From an uncultured Alphaproteobacteria bacterium (GTDB lineage Bacteria; Pseudomonadota; Alphaproteobacteria; Caulobacterales; Hyphomonadaceae), in NCBI GenBank assembly GCA_903831485.1, contig CAIKXW010000115.1, positions 1 to 5,650 of the forward strand: a stretch of DNA of 5,650 bases. Direction: 5' to 3'. This document shows positions 1-5,650 of this stretch, in pieces. The notes under the pieces were generated by a model. The model saw nothing but the letters and a program-made list of their open reading frames with translations, did not search any database and was not told the origin of the DNA. A program made the position numbers and the translations under genes. How positions within the stretch are numbered: the stretch's first letter is position 1; each line of letters opens with the position of its first letter.

Positions 1-1056
1 CGCCCCGACGTCGAAGGCTCCGCCGACATCGTGGAAGAACTGATCCGCATCGAAGGCTACGACAAACTGCCGGACGAAAAACTTCCAGCGCCTGCGACGC
101 TCGGCGTTGTGGTCACGCCGCTGCAGAACCGCGTGCGCACGAGCCGCCGCGTTCTCGCAGCGCGTGGCTTCCTCGAAACCGTGACGTGGTCCTTCATGCA
201 CCACGAGACGGCCGCTCTGATGATCGGCGGCTCAAACAACCTGCAGGCAGCCCTCACCGTCGACAATCCGATCGCCTCCGATCTCGACTACATGCGCCCC
301 TCCATGCTGGCCAACCTCGCGCAAGCCGCCCAGCGCAATGCGGATCACGGCGCCGACGATGTCCGCCTGTTCGAAGCCGGCCCCGTGTATCCGGGCGACA
401 AGCCGGCCGACCAGCGGATGCACGTTGCCGCCGTCGTGAAGACCGCAAGAGCGCGCGACTGGCAAGGCCTGCCCGCCCCCTACAACGCCTTCTCCGCCAA
501 GGCAGATCTCTTCGCGCTTCTGCAATCGCTCGACCAGTCGCCCGACAAGTTCCAGATCGGCCCGGTCGACGCGCCCTACTGGCATCCCGGCCGCGCAGGC
601 ACGCTGCGCCTCGGGCCAAAGCAGGTCATCGCCACGTTCGGCGAACTCCACCCCGGCTTCCTGAAACAACTGCATGTGGACGGCCCGGTCATCGCCATCG
701 AACTCGCGCTCGACGCCCTGCCCGTTGCGAAGGCCAAGCCAACCAAGACGCGCGCCGTCCTCGACAAGGCCGACCAGACGCCCGTACGCCGCGACTTCGC
801 TTTCTTGGTCGAGGAGAAGATCGCAGCCGCGGACATTACTCGCGCCGCCCTGAAGGCCGACCCGAAGCTGATCACCGCCGCCCGCATCTTCGACGTCTAT
901 CGCGGCGCCAGCATCGGTGACGGCAAGAAATCCGTGGCGATCGAGGTCACGCTGCAACCACGCGGCTCAGCGATGAAAGACGAAGAGATCGAGGCGATTT
1001 CGCAATCCATCGTGAAGGCGGTCGCAAAGGCAACCGGCGCCAGCCTGCGCGGCTGA
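1..1056 (+). CDS. pheT: Phenylalanyl-tRNA synthetase beta subunit, C-terminal part (5' end outside window)
   Basis: Cytoplasmic enzyme subunit that, with PheS in an (alpha-beta)2 tetramer, charges tRNA-Phe with phenylalanine. The reading frame is open from base 1, so the GTG at 31 is internal and the true start lies upstream. The 351 visible residues are roughly the last 45% of a family that is usually near 800 residues. Residues are counted from the window edge. Residues 1-30 are the end of the B5 domain (RPDVEGSADIVEE, then IRIEGYDKLP). A catalytic-core-like fold follows, with family hallmarks DYMRPSMLANLAQAAQRN, LFEAGPVY (123-130), YWHPGRAG (193-200) and GELHP (214-218). The C-terminal FDX-ACB domain, which contacts the tRNA anticodon stem, spans about 250-351 and includes TPVRRDFAFLVEE (260-272) and FDVYRG (297-302). 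The missing part would hold the tRNA-binding and B3/4 editing domains. pheS is expected upstream but is not visible. The gene ends with TGA, 24 bp from the convergent cckA stop. Nothing looks degraded. Confidence 0.96.
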   Translation, partial: RPDVEGSADIVEELIRIEGYDKLPDEKLPAPATLGVVVTPLQNRVRTSRRVLAARGFLETVTWSFMHHETAALMIGGSNNLQAALTVDNPIASDLDYMRPSMLANLAQAAQRNADHGADDVRLFEAGPVYPGDKPADQRMHVAAVVKTARARDWQGLPAPYNAFSAKADLFALLQSLDQSPDKFQIGPVDAPYWHPGRAGTLRLGPKQVIATFGELHPGFLKQLHVDGPVIAIELALDALPVAKAKPTKTRAVLDKADQTPVRRDFAFLVEEKIAAADITRAALKADPKLITAARIFDVYRGASIGDGKKSVAIEVTLQPRGSAMKDEEIEAISQSIVKAVAKATGASLRG

Positions 1057-1062
1057 AGCGCA

Positions 1063-1081
1063 GGTCAGGGCCGGCCTGGTT
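1063..1081. terminator. Weak stem-loop between convergent pheT and cckA ends
   Basis: The 24 bp between the two stop codons contain CAGG-GCCGG-CCTG: a 4-bp perfect stem (1066-1069 with 1075-1078) and a 5-base loop. On the plus strand it can be extended by three G-U wobble pairs. No T-run follows on either strand, so it is a poor intrinsic terminator by standard rules. It is listed because it is the only structure available where two converging transcripts must end. Rho-dependent termination or read-through overlap is equally possible. Confidence 0.22.
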
Positions 1082-3684
1082 CAAGCCGCGTCTTTGAGCT
1101 CCGCCTTCACCCGCTCCGCCAGCTGCTTGAGCGTGAATGGCTTGGGCAGGAAGGAGATGGCGCGGTCGTCTTCAAGCGTCTTGGCGAGGTCGCGCTCGGC
1201 ATATCCCGAGATGAACATCACGCGTGTCTTGGTCAGCCATGGCCGCGCTTCACGCAACAGAGCTGGCCCGTCCATGCCGGGCATCACCACGTCGGAGATC
1301 AGCAGGTCGATCGTTCCCGCCTGCTGCTTGATGATCTCCAGCGCCTGTTCGCCATCGCACGCTTCGACCACCTGGTAGCCGAACGACTGCAGCAGCTGCG
1401 CTGCGATGCCGCGAACGCCATCCTCGTCCTCGACCAGCAGGATGCTGCCGCGGCCGGCGAGATCGCCGCCATTGCGAGACGCACTTGGGACTTCCGCAAC
1501 CGGCGCAGCCATCGGCGTATCGAGCATCGACTCAGGCGCCGATTCTTCCACCACGCCCGTCCAGGCCGGCAGGAAGATCTTGAACGTGGTGCCGCGTCCG
1601 ACTTTGGAGACAGGATAGATGAAGCCGCCAAGCTGCTTGACGATGCCATAGCAGGTCGCAAGGCCAAGGCCCGTACCCTTGCCTTCGGCCTTCGTCGTGA
1701 AGAACGGCTCGAAGATCTTCTCGAGGATTTCCGGCGGAATCCCGCCGCCATCGTCCACCACCTCGATCAGCGCATAGTCGCCATCGGTAACATGGATGAA
1801 CCCATCTTTGCGCGCCGCCGCCGCATCCGACCGCGACGTACGAATCAGCAGGCGCCCGCCGCCGCTCCTCTCGACCATGGCGTCGCGCGCGTTGGTGCAG
1901 AGATTGGTGACCACCGTCTCCAGCTGACCCTTGTCGGCCTTGATGCGCGGCAGGTCGCGGCCGTGCACGATGTCCAGCTTGATGCGCTCATCGATGATGT
2001 CACGCAGCAGCGTGTAGTAATCCGACAGCGCGTCGGTGACGTCGAACACCTCCGGCACGAAAGTCTGCTGGCGCGTGAAAGCCAGCATGGTGCGGATCAG
2101 CTGCGAGCCGCGCGCCGCGAACTCGTTGATCGACTTGAGCTCGTAGAAGGTGGGATCGCCCGGAGGATGGCGGATCTCAAGCTTGTTCACGTTGAGGATG
2201 ATGCCAAGCAGCATGTTGTTGAACTCATGCGCGAGCCCGCCCGCCATGTTGCCCAGCGCCTGCAGCTTCTCGCCCTGCGCCAGCCGCTTCTCGAGGTCGC
2301 GCTTCTCGGTGGTGTCGATGACGTAGGCTGCCGCAGGCCTGCCCCGCCGATCCAGCATCACGAACACATCGGCCGAACGGTCCTTGCTGCCCGCGAGCTT
2401 GAAGGTGCGTGCGCCATCCAGCGCCTTGGACAGTTCCTCGGCCAGCGCTGCCGTGCCCTGATCGGCAACGAAGAGATCAGCAAAGCGTGTTCCCGGCTGC
2501 GCGCGGCCGCCGGTCATCTCGACCAGCGCGCGGTTCGCATCCAGCATCACAGCGCTTTCGACGCCCTCCCCGTCGAGCCGCACAATGCCCAGGGGCGCAT
2601 CGGTGAACATGGCGTCGTCGATGCGGCTCGCTGCGGCGCGTTCTTCCGCGCTGCCCGTCGCAGCAGGCGAGGGTCCCGTGCGCCGCACGTGCTGTTCCGA
2701 AGCATTCGCCACATAGACGATCGAGCGGGTCAGCGCGTCGCTGCCCTTGCCGGCCCATGTGGTGATCAGCGTCGCCGCCGTCTCCACACCGTCGCGCGCG
2801 CGCAGGATCACTTCGGCGCGCTGGCTCGACTGGCCGCGCACTTCGCGCTTCACCAGCTTCAGGCCTTCCGGCCGCATGATGTCTTCAAGCCGCAGCGCAT
2901 GCTCGCCATCCGGCAGACCCAGCATCTGGCGCAAAGTCTGGTTGATGTAGACGACACGGTTGTCGCGGCGCGCCGAGAAGAAGCCGACCGGCGCATCTTC
3001 AACATACAGCGCGCGCGCATCGACGGACCCGCCCGCGACCACGCTTGCAGTCTCGATCTTACGCAGGCGCCACAGCGAGCGCGTCTTGCCCAGCGGCGCG
3101 ACGCTCGCCTCGAACTGCGTCGGGGTAAGGCTGTCGCCGAAGAGCAGCGCCGGCAGAAGTTCGGTGCGGGCAACGCCAGTCTTCGCGGCCTTCGACAAGC
3201 GATAGATTGGCGCCGCCATGCCGGGGTTCGACGAGAACAGCCGGTCGACCGACGGAGCATGCGCGCTGTCGCCGACTTCGTGCGCCAGCTGCGCCAGTTC
3301 CTGGTAAGCCTGGTTCGCGGCAACGCTCGCCCCGCCTCTGTCCGAGATCAATGCGGGTTCGTTCAGCGCCTCCAGCCAGACGTGCCGCCGTGTCGACTGC
3401 GCCGCCGCTTCGGCCGCACCGCGTTCGGGGAACACGCCCAGCTTCCGCCCGGCGCCGCGCACGGCCCAGAGCACGAGCACAAGCGTCATGGCCGCCAGCG
3501 CGATGACCAGCACGGCGCCCGAGGGACCCACCGCATCCTGCCATGTCAGCGCCATGCCGGCGGCTCCACCCGCGATCACCAGCGCCGACCAGAAGCCAAG
3601 CTGGATCCAGTCGAAGCCCTTGGCGGCCGCTGTCGCCGGGGTCTCGATGGTCTCGTAAGCGAGCGGTTCGTTCGCATCAGCCAT
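1081..3684 (-). CDS. cckA: Membrane hybrid histidine kinase/phosphatase, CckA-type cell-cycle regulator
   Basis: Known role of the family: autophosphorylates on His, passes phosphate to its receiver Asp, then via ChpT to CtrA and CpdR. It can also run as a phosphatase, setting the timing of replication, division and flagellum building. Seen here (867 aa from the ATG at 3684): two membrane helices (about 28-48 and 54-76); a divergent PAS-like stretch (about 100-210); a PAS domain (about 220-330, [18 protein letters not shown]); a second PAS (about 352-458, [11 protein letters not shown]); and a linker helix (458-478). The HisKA H-box is LAHEFNN with His486. The HATPase has an N-box around N594/N598, DDGGG (644-648), FEPFFTTK (658-665) and GKGTGLGLA (668-676). 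After an Ala/Pro-rich linker (about 708-743) comes a REC domain with acidic pocket E752/D753, phospho-acceptor D798, S826 and K848. All catalytic residues are present. Caulobacter CckA has 691 residues, so the sensory half here is longer. Start: an in-frame ATG at 3744 would add 20 residues (MGFGAPAHLP...). That segment is Pro/Gly/Arg-rich and unlike a membrane-protein start. Neither start has a strong Shine-Dalgarno; GGA lies 9 nt before the one at 3684. Confidence 0.93.
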   Translation of the reverse strand: MADANEPLAYETIETPATAAAKGFDWIQLGFWSALVIAGGAAGMALTWQDAVGPSGAVLVIALAAMTLVLVLWAVRGAGRKLGVFPERGAAEAAAQSTRRHVWLEALNEPALISDRGGASVAANQAYQELAQLAHEVGDSAHAPSVDRLFSSNPGMAAPIYRLSKAAKTGVARTELLPALLFGDSLTPTQFEASVAPLGKTRSLWRLRKIETASVVAGGSVDARALYVEDAPVGFFSARRDNRVVYINQTLRQMLGLPDGEHALRLEDIMRPEGLKLVKREVRGQSSQRAEVILRARDGVETAATLITTWAGKGSDALTRSIVYVANASEQHVRRTGPSPAATGSAEERAAASRIDDAMFTDAPLGIVRLDGEGVESAVMLDANRALVEMTGGRAQPGTRFADLFVADQGTAALAEELSKALDGARTFKLAGSKDRSADVFVMLDRRGRPAAAYVIDTTEKRDLEKRLAQGEKLQALGNMAGGLAHEFNNMLLGIILNVNKLEIRHPPGDPTFYELKSINEFAARGSQLIRTMLAFTRQQTFVPEVFDVTDALSDYYTLLRDIIDERIKLDIVHGRDLPRIKADKGQLETVVTNLCTNARDAMVERSGGGRLLIRTSRSDAAAARKDGFIHVTDGDYALIEVVDDGGGIPPEILEKIFEPFFTTKAEGKGTGLGLATCYGIVKQLGGFIYPVSKVGRGTTFKIFLPAWTGVVEESAPESMLDTPMAAPVAEVPSASRNGGDLAGRGSILLVEDEDGVRGIAAQLLQSFGYQVVEACDGEQALEIIKQQAGTIDLLISDVVMPGMDGPALLREARPWLTKTRVMFISGYAERDLAKTLEDDRAISFLPKPFTLKQLAERVKAELKDAA

Positions 3685-3757
3685 GGGCGGAATTCCGTTT
3701 CTAGGTCGGGCGATCGGCAAGTGGGCGGGAGCCCCGAAGCCCATCAGCCCCGGGTAG

Positions 3758-3763
3758 GTTAAC
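3758..3763. promoter_or_regulatory. Possible CtrA half-site (GTTAAC)
   Basis: GTTAAC is a palindrome, so it gives TTAAC on both strands. TTAAC is the stronger half of the CtrA box TTAA-N7-TTAA(C). The matching second half is absent in both orientations: the spaced tetramers read AGTC on plus, and GACT or GGGG on minus. It appears to be the only TTAA in this GC-rich window and lies in the cckA upstream region, which is why it is listed. As a single half-site it is weak evidence for CtrA binding. Confidence 0.2.
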
Positions 3764-3768
3764 GATTT

Positions 3769-3827
3769 GAGTCTGCACGTGAATCTGACGCATTGGCCAC
3801 CTTGCGGCTACCGGAAAATCGCGAGTC
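3769..3827. promoter_or_regulatory. Cluster of three GANTC (CcrM methylation) sites upstream of cckA
   Basis: GAGTC at 3769-3773, GAATC at 3781-3785 and GAGTC at 3823-3827 lie within 59 bp. Reading the whole window by eye I found only five others: 1529, 1541, 1737 and 1842 inside cckA, and 4415 inside flhB. GANTC is palindromic and is methylated by CcrM in most alphaproteobacteria. In Caulobacter, methylated GANTC sites in promoters recruit GcrA and link transcription to replication. The first and third sites read TGAGTC and CGAGTC, close to the YGAKTC core reported for GcrA-preferred sites. The sequence matches are certain; their regulatory use here is inferred. Confidence 0.6.
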
Positions 3828-3853
3828 AAAACAAGGCTGCGGCGGGCCGCGGC
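3828..3853 (-). terminator. Likely intrinsic terminator of the fliR-flhB operon
   Basis: Read on the minus strand, 11 nt after the flhB stop codon, GCCGCGG (3853-3847) pairs with CCGCAGC (3842-3836) around a CCCG loop. This gives six G-C pairs and one C-A mismatch. It is followed at once by CTTGTTTTG (3835-3827), a T-rich tail. A GC-rich stem plus U-rich tail directly behind a stop codon is the classical layout. The mismatch and the interrupted T-run make it moderate in strength, so partial read-through into cckA remains possible. Confidence 0.5.
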
Positions 3854-3864
3854 GGTGGCGGACA

Positions 3865-4935
3865 TCAGCGCTTCCTCCCCTTCGCGGTGTTCATGACGAA
3901 GCCGATCACCTTGGCCACCGCTTCGAAATGCTCGCGCGGCACCGTTTCCTCGATCTCGACGGTTGCGAACAGCGCGCGGGCAAGCGGCACGTTCTCGACG
4001 ATCGGAATGCCGTGCTCCTTGGCCTTCTCGCGGATGCGCAGCGCCACCTCGTCGGCGCCCTTGGCCATGCAGACCGGCGCCGCATCGACCTCGGGGTCGT
4101 AGCGCAGCGCAACCGAATAGTGCGTCGGGTTGGTGATCACGACAGTCGACTTCGGCACGTTCTGCATCATGCGCTTGCGCGAGCGCTCGAGCCGGATCTG
4201 GCGCAGGCGCGCGCGAATATAGGGGTCGCCTTCCTGCTGCTTGACCTCGTCGCGGACTTCCTGGCGCGACATCCGCATGCGCTTCATGAAGTCGAAGCGC
4301 TGGTAGGTGTAGTCGATCGCCGCGATGATGCCGATGACGACGATCGCGGCGAGCAGCAGGCGTCCCGCGATCACCTGCGTCATCAGCAGCAGGCCTTCAG
4401 GATCCAGCCTGCCGGATTCCGAAATCGCAGCAGCTTCGGGCCAGACGGCGTACATCATCGCCGCCGTCATGGCTCCCATCTTCAGGAACGACTTCAGCAG
4501 GTTCATCCAACCCTGCATGCCGAACATCCGCTGCAGTCCCTTCAGCGGCGACAGCTTGGAAAGTTCCGGCTTCATCTTCTCGCCGGTCCACAGCGGGCGG
4601 TGCTGGATCACATGGCCGAGCACGCTGGCGACCGCGATCACCGAGAAGATGATGCCCAGCGGCAGCGCCAGCGACATCAGCAGCGCGCCGAGCAATTGCT
4701 GCGCGCCGCCATCGGTCAGCTTGAAGGCGTGAGGATGGTCCATGATCCGCACCAGCGGATCAGCGATCATCGCCGCCAGCGGCCCCGCCGCAGACATGAT
4801 CCCGGCCGTCGCGAGGAACAGAAACCAGATCGGGACATCGAGGCTCTTGACGATGTCGCCCTTCTGGCGCGCGTCCTCAAGCTTCTTCTGTGTCGGCTCT
4901 TCTGTCTTCTGGCTGTCATCCTGCTCGTCGGCCAT
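3865..4935 (-). CDS. flhB: Flagellar type III export switch protein FlhB
   Basis: Membrane protein of the flagellar export gate. Its cytoplasmic domain sets substrate specificity, changing from rod/hook proteins to filament proteins when the hook is complete. The 356-residue product has normal family length. The N-terminus carries the usual charged start (DSQKTEEPTQKKLEDARQKG, 8-27), followed by four hydrophobic segments at about 35-58, 86-110, 146-166 and 187-208. A basic linker (about 215-260) leads to the self-cleaving motif NPTHYSVALRYD with N269-P270-T271-H272; cleavage in the family is between Asn and Pro. The C-terminal domain follows (VCMAKGADEVALRIREKA; GIPIVENVPLARALF) and ends in a short basic tail without a long Pro-rich extension. 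The ATG at 4935 is preceded by AGGGG with a 6-nt spacer. The gene sits 9 bp behind fliR and is probably co-transcribed with it. NPTH and its place next to fliR separate it from other export genes; virulence-type homologues (SctU) are less likely given the cckA context. Confidence 0.95.
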   Translation of the reverse strand: MADEQDDSQKTEEPTQKKLEDARQKGDIVKSLDVPIWFLFLATAGIMSAAGPLAAMIADPLVRIMDHPHAFKLTDGGAQQLLGALLMSLALPLGIIFSVIAVASVLGHVIQHRPLWTGEKMKPELSKLSPLKGLQRMFGMQGWMNLLKSFLKMGAMTAAMMYAVWPEAAAISESGRLDPEGLLLMTQVIAGRLLLAAIVVIGIIAAIDYTYQRFDFMKRMRMSRQEVRDEVKQQEGDPYIRARLRQIRLERSRKRMMQNVPKSTVVITNPTHYSVALRYDPEVDAAPVCMAKGADEVALRIREKAKEHGIPIVENVPLARALFATVEIEETVPREHFEAVAKVIGFVMNTAKGRKR

Positions 4936-4941
4936 GGCGCG

Positions 4942-4946
4942 CCCCT
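4942..4946 (-). promoter_or_regulatory. flhB ribosome binding site overlapping the fliR stop codon
   Basis: Minus-strand AGGGG lies 6 nt before the flhB ATG at 4935 and shares its first two bases with the last two of the fliR TAG stop (4947-4945). This supports the ATG at 4935 as the flhB start and suggests translational coupling, in which ribosomes finishing fliR help begin flhB. Confidence 0.6.
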
Positions 4947-5650
4947 ATCGCACCGTGAAGACGCGCATCTGCGTCTCCATCGCCTCGAGCCAGATCATCA
5001 AACCGCCGCCCAGCCCCAGCGCGATCACCGCGAGACTGAGGATGATCGACAGCGGCATCGCCGTCATGAACACCTGCACCTGCGGGATGAGCCGCGAGAC
5101 CATGCCGAGCGCGATGTTGAAGATCAGCGAGAAGATCAGCACCGGCGCCGCGATCTGGATGCCGAGCCTGAACGAGTTCGACACCGCATCGATCATGAAG
5201 CTCGAAGCGTCCCCGATCGGCGGAAAGGCTCCGGGTGGAAAAATCTGGTAGCTGTCGGCCGCAGCTTCCAGCATCACGCGATGCAGTCCCGCCGACATGA
5301 TCAGCAGCAGGCCCATCAGCGAGAAGAAGCCGGAGAAGATCGCCGCCGGCTGGCTGGCGATCGGGTCAACCTGCTGCGCAAAGCCGAGACCCGAGGCGAG
5401 ACCCACGGTCGCGCCCGCCACCTGCAGCGCGCTCATCATCAGGCGCGCGCCCAGCCCGAGGATCAGGCCGATGACGATTTCGAAGATGATCAGCGGGATC
5501 GCCATGATGATGTCCGCCGGCGGTTGCGGCGCGCTTCCCGCCAGCGCTGGGGCGAGGGTCGCGGTCACAAGGAGCGCCATCCCCAGCCGCATCATCGGCG
5601 GCATCGCCTGCTCGCCCCACACCGGCGCCACCATCAGCACGGCGCCAAGC
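4945..5650 (-). CDS. fliR: Flagellar export gate protein FliR (N-terminus outside window)
   Basis: Integral membrane protein that, with FliP and FliQ, forms the core channel of the flagellar type III export gate inside the basal body. The frame stays open to the window edge: the residues before the GTG at 5640 read L-G-A, continuing the family pattern LGA-VLMVAPVWGE, so that GTG is internal. About 234 residues are visible; the family is usually near 250-260, so some 20 N-terminal residues are missing. Seen: several hydrophobic helices, the first ending LLVTATLAPALAG, then a long one (IPLIIFEIVIGLILGLG). The conserved stretch GATVGLASGLGFAQQVDP follows, then a glycine-rich region (IFPPGAFPPIG), further helices, and a short cytoplasmic end (METQMRVFTVR). 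The family normally follows fliQ, which would lie beyond the right edge. Downstream, flhB begins 9 bp after the TAG stop. Confidence 0.93.
   Translation of the reverse strand, partial: LGAVLMVAPVWGEQAMPPMMRLGMALLVTATLAPALAGSAPQPPADIIMAIPLIIFEIVIGLILGLGARLMMSALQVAGATVGLASGLGFAQQVDPIASQPAAIFSGFFSLMGLLLIMSAGLHRVMLEAAADSYQIFPPGAFPPIGDASSFMIDAVSNSFRLGIQIAAPVLIFSLIFNIALGMVSRLIPQVQVFMTAMPLSIILSLAVIALGLGGGLMIWLEAMETQMRVFTVR

Larger units (their letters stand above)
3685..3864 (-). promoter_or_regulatory. Intergenic region between flhB and cckA; presumed cckA promoter region
   Basis: This 180-bp stretch is the only sizeable non-coding segment of the window. Read in the direction of cckA it holds, in order, a probable terminator for the flagellar genes (3828-3853), a TTGACT box resembling a -35 element (3824-3829) that overlaps a GANTC site, two more GANTC sites, and one TTAAC half-site. 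No convincing -10 element (TATAAT or the Caulobacter-type GCTANAWC) was seen at a proper distance from TTGACT, so the transcription start cannot be placed. Terminator plus regulatory sites suggest cckA has its own promoter and does not rely only on read-through from flhB; this is inference. Confidence 0.55.

Noticed and set aside
186..957. Long overlapping frames on both strands within pheT (186-920 plus, 232-957 minus)
   Set aside because: They are fully inside a pheT frame with clear family motifs. Their products are Arg-rich or featureless, which is typical of shadow frames in high-GC DNA.
1529..1545. Second GANTC pair (1529 and 1541), 12 bp apart like the pair at 3769 and 3781
   Set aside because: It lies inside the cckA coding region, in the variable Ala/Pro-rich linker between kinase and receiver, away from any promoter. 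The equal spacing is probably chance.
1792..3762. A 656-codon open frame on the plus strand, antisense to cckA
   Set aside because: It covers nearly three-quarters of a well-supported kinase gene and ends in its upstream region. The product is a low-complexity mix rich in Arg, His, Gln, Ala and Leu, with no recognisable domain, as expected from the mirror of GC-rich codons. No ribosome binding site or promoter was seen for it.
3758..3773. Full CtrA box (TTAA-N7-TTAA) upstream of cckA
   Set aside because: Only one half-site is present. The tetramers at the correct spacing in both orientations do not match TTAA, so a full site is not supported.
4325..5251. Plus-strand frames antisense to flhB and fliR
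   Set aside because: Products are rich in Ser, Met, Ile and Pro and mirror the membrane-protein codons of the real genes; no family similarity or start signals were recognised.
1..5650. Search for mobile elements, CRISPR arrays, tRNA/rRNA genes and defence systems
   Set aside because: Coding density is high, all four genes are standard core functions in intact frames, and no direct-repeat arrays, transposase motifs or RNA-gene signatures were seen. I find no undescribed multi-gene system here.

Overview
The window is high-GC and densely coding, and it fits an alphaproteobacterium. The best fit is the Caulobacterales/Hyphomonadaceae group. The main reason is the order fliR - flhB - cckA on the minus strand, an arrangement I recall from Caulobacter crescentus. 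Two further points agree: the encoded hybrid kinase has CckA architecture, and the only sizeable intergenic region carries a tight group of GANTC sites, the target of the alphaproteobacterial cell-cycle methylase CcrM. Genus and species cannot be decided from this window alone.

Layout. Positions 1-1056 (+) hold the C-terminal 351 codons of pheT, the beta subunit of phenylalanyl-tRNA synthetase; its 5' part lies before the window. A 24-bp gap, with at most a weak stem-loop, separates it from the convergent cckA gene (1081-3684, -). Upstream of cckA is a 180-bp intergenic region (3685-3864) with three GANTC sites, one TTAAC half-site and a likely intrinsic terminator for the flagellar genes. 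Beyond it are flhB (3865-4935, -) and fliR (4945-5650, -). The latter two are separated by 9 bp, with the flhB ribosome binding site overlapping the fliR stop codon. The fliR start lies outside the window.

How the genes relate. FliR and FlhB are membrane parts of the flagellar type III export gate; FlhB also has the self-cleaving NPTH switch. CckA is the hybrid kinase/phosphatase that, through ChpT, controls phosphorylation of CtrA and CpdR. In this group CtrA controls the early flagellar genes, so a top-level regulator sits next to part of its own likely regulon. PheT is an unrelated housekeeping gene that ends against cckA. No mobile element, CRISPR array, tRNA/rRNA gene or clearly new system was found. 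The most informative non-coding signal is the cckA upstream region. Motif scans were done by eye.
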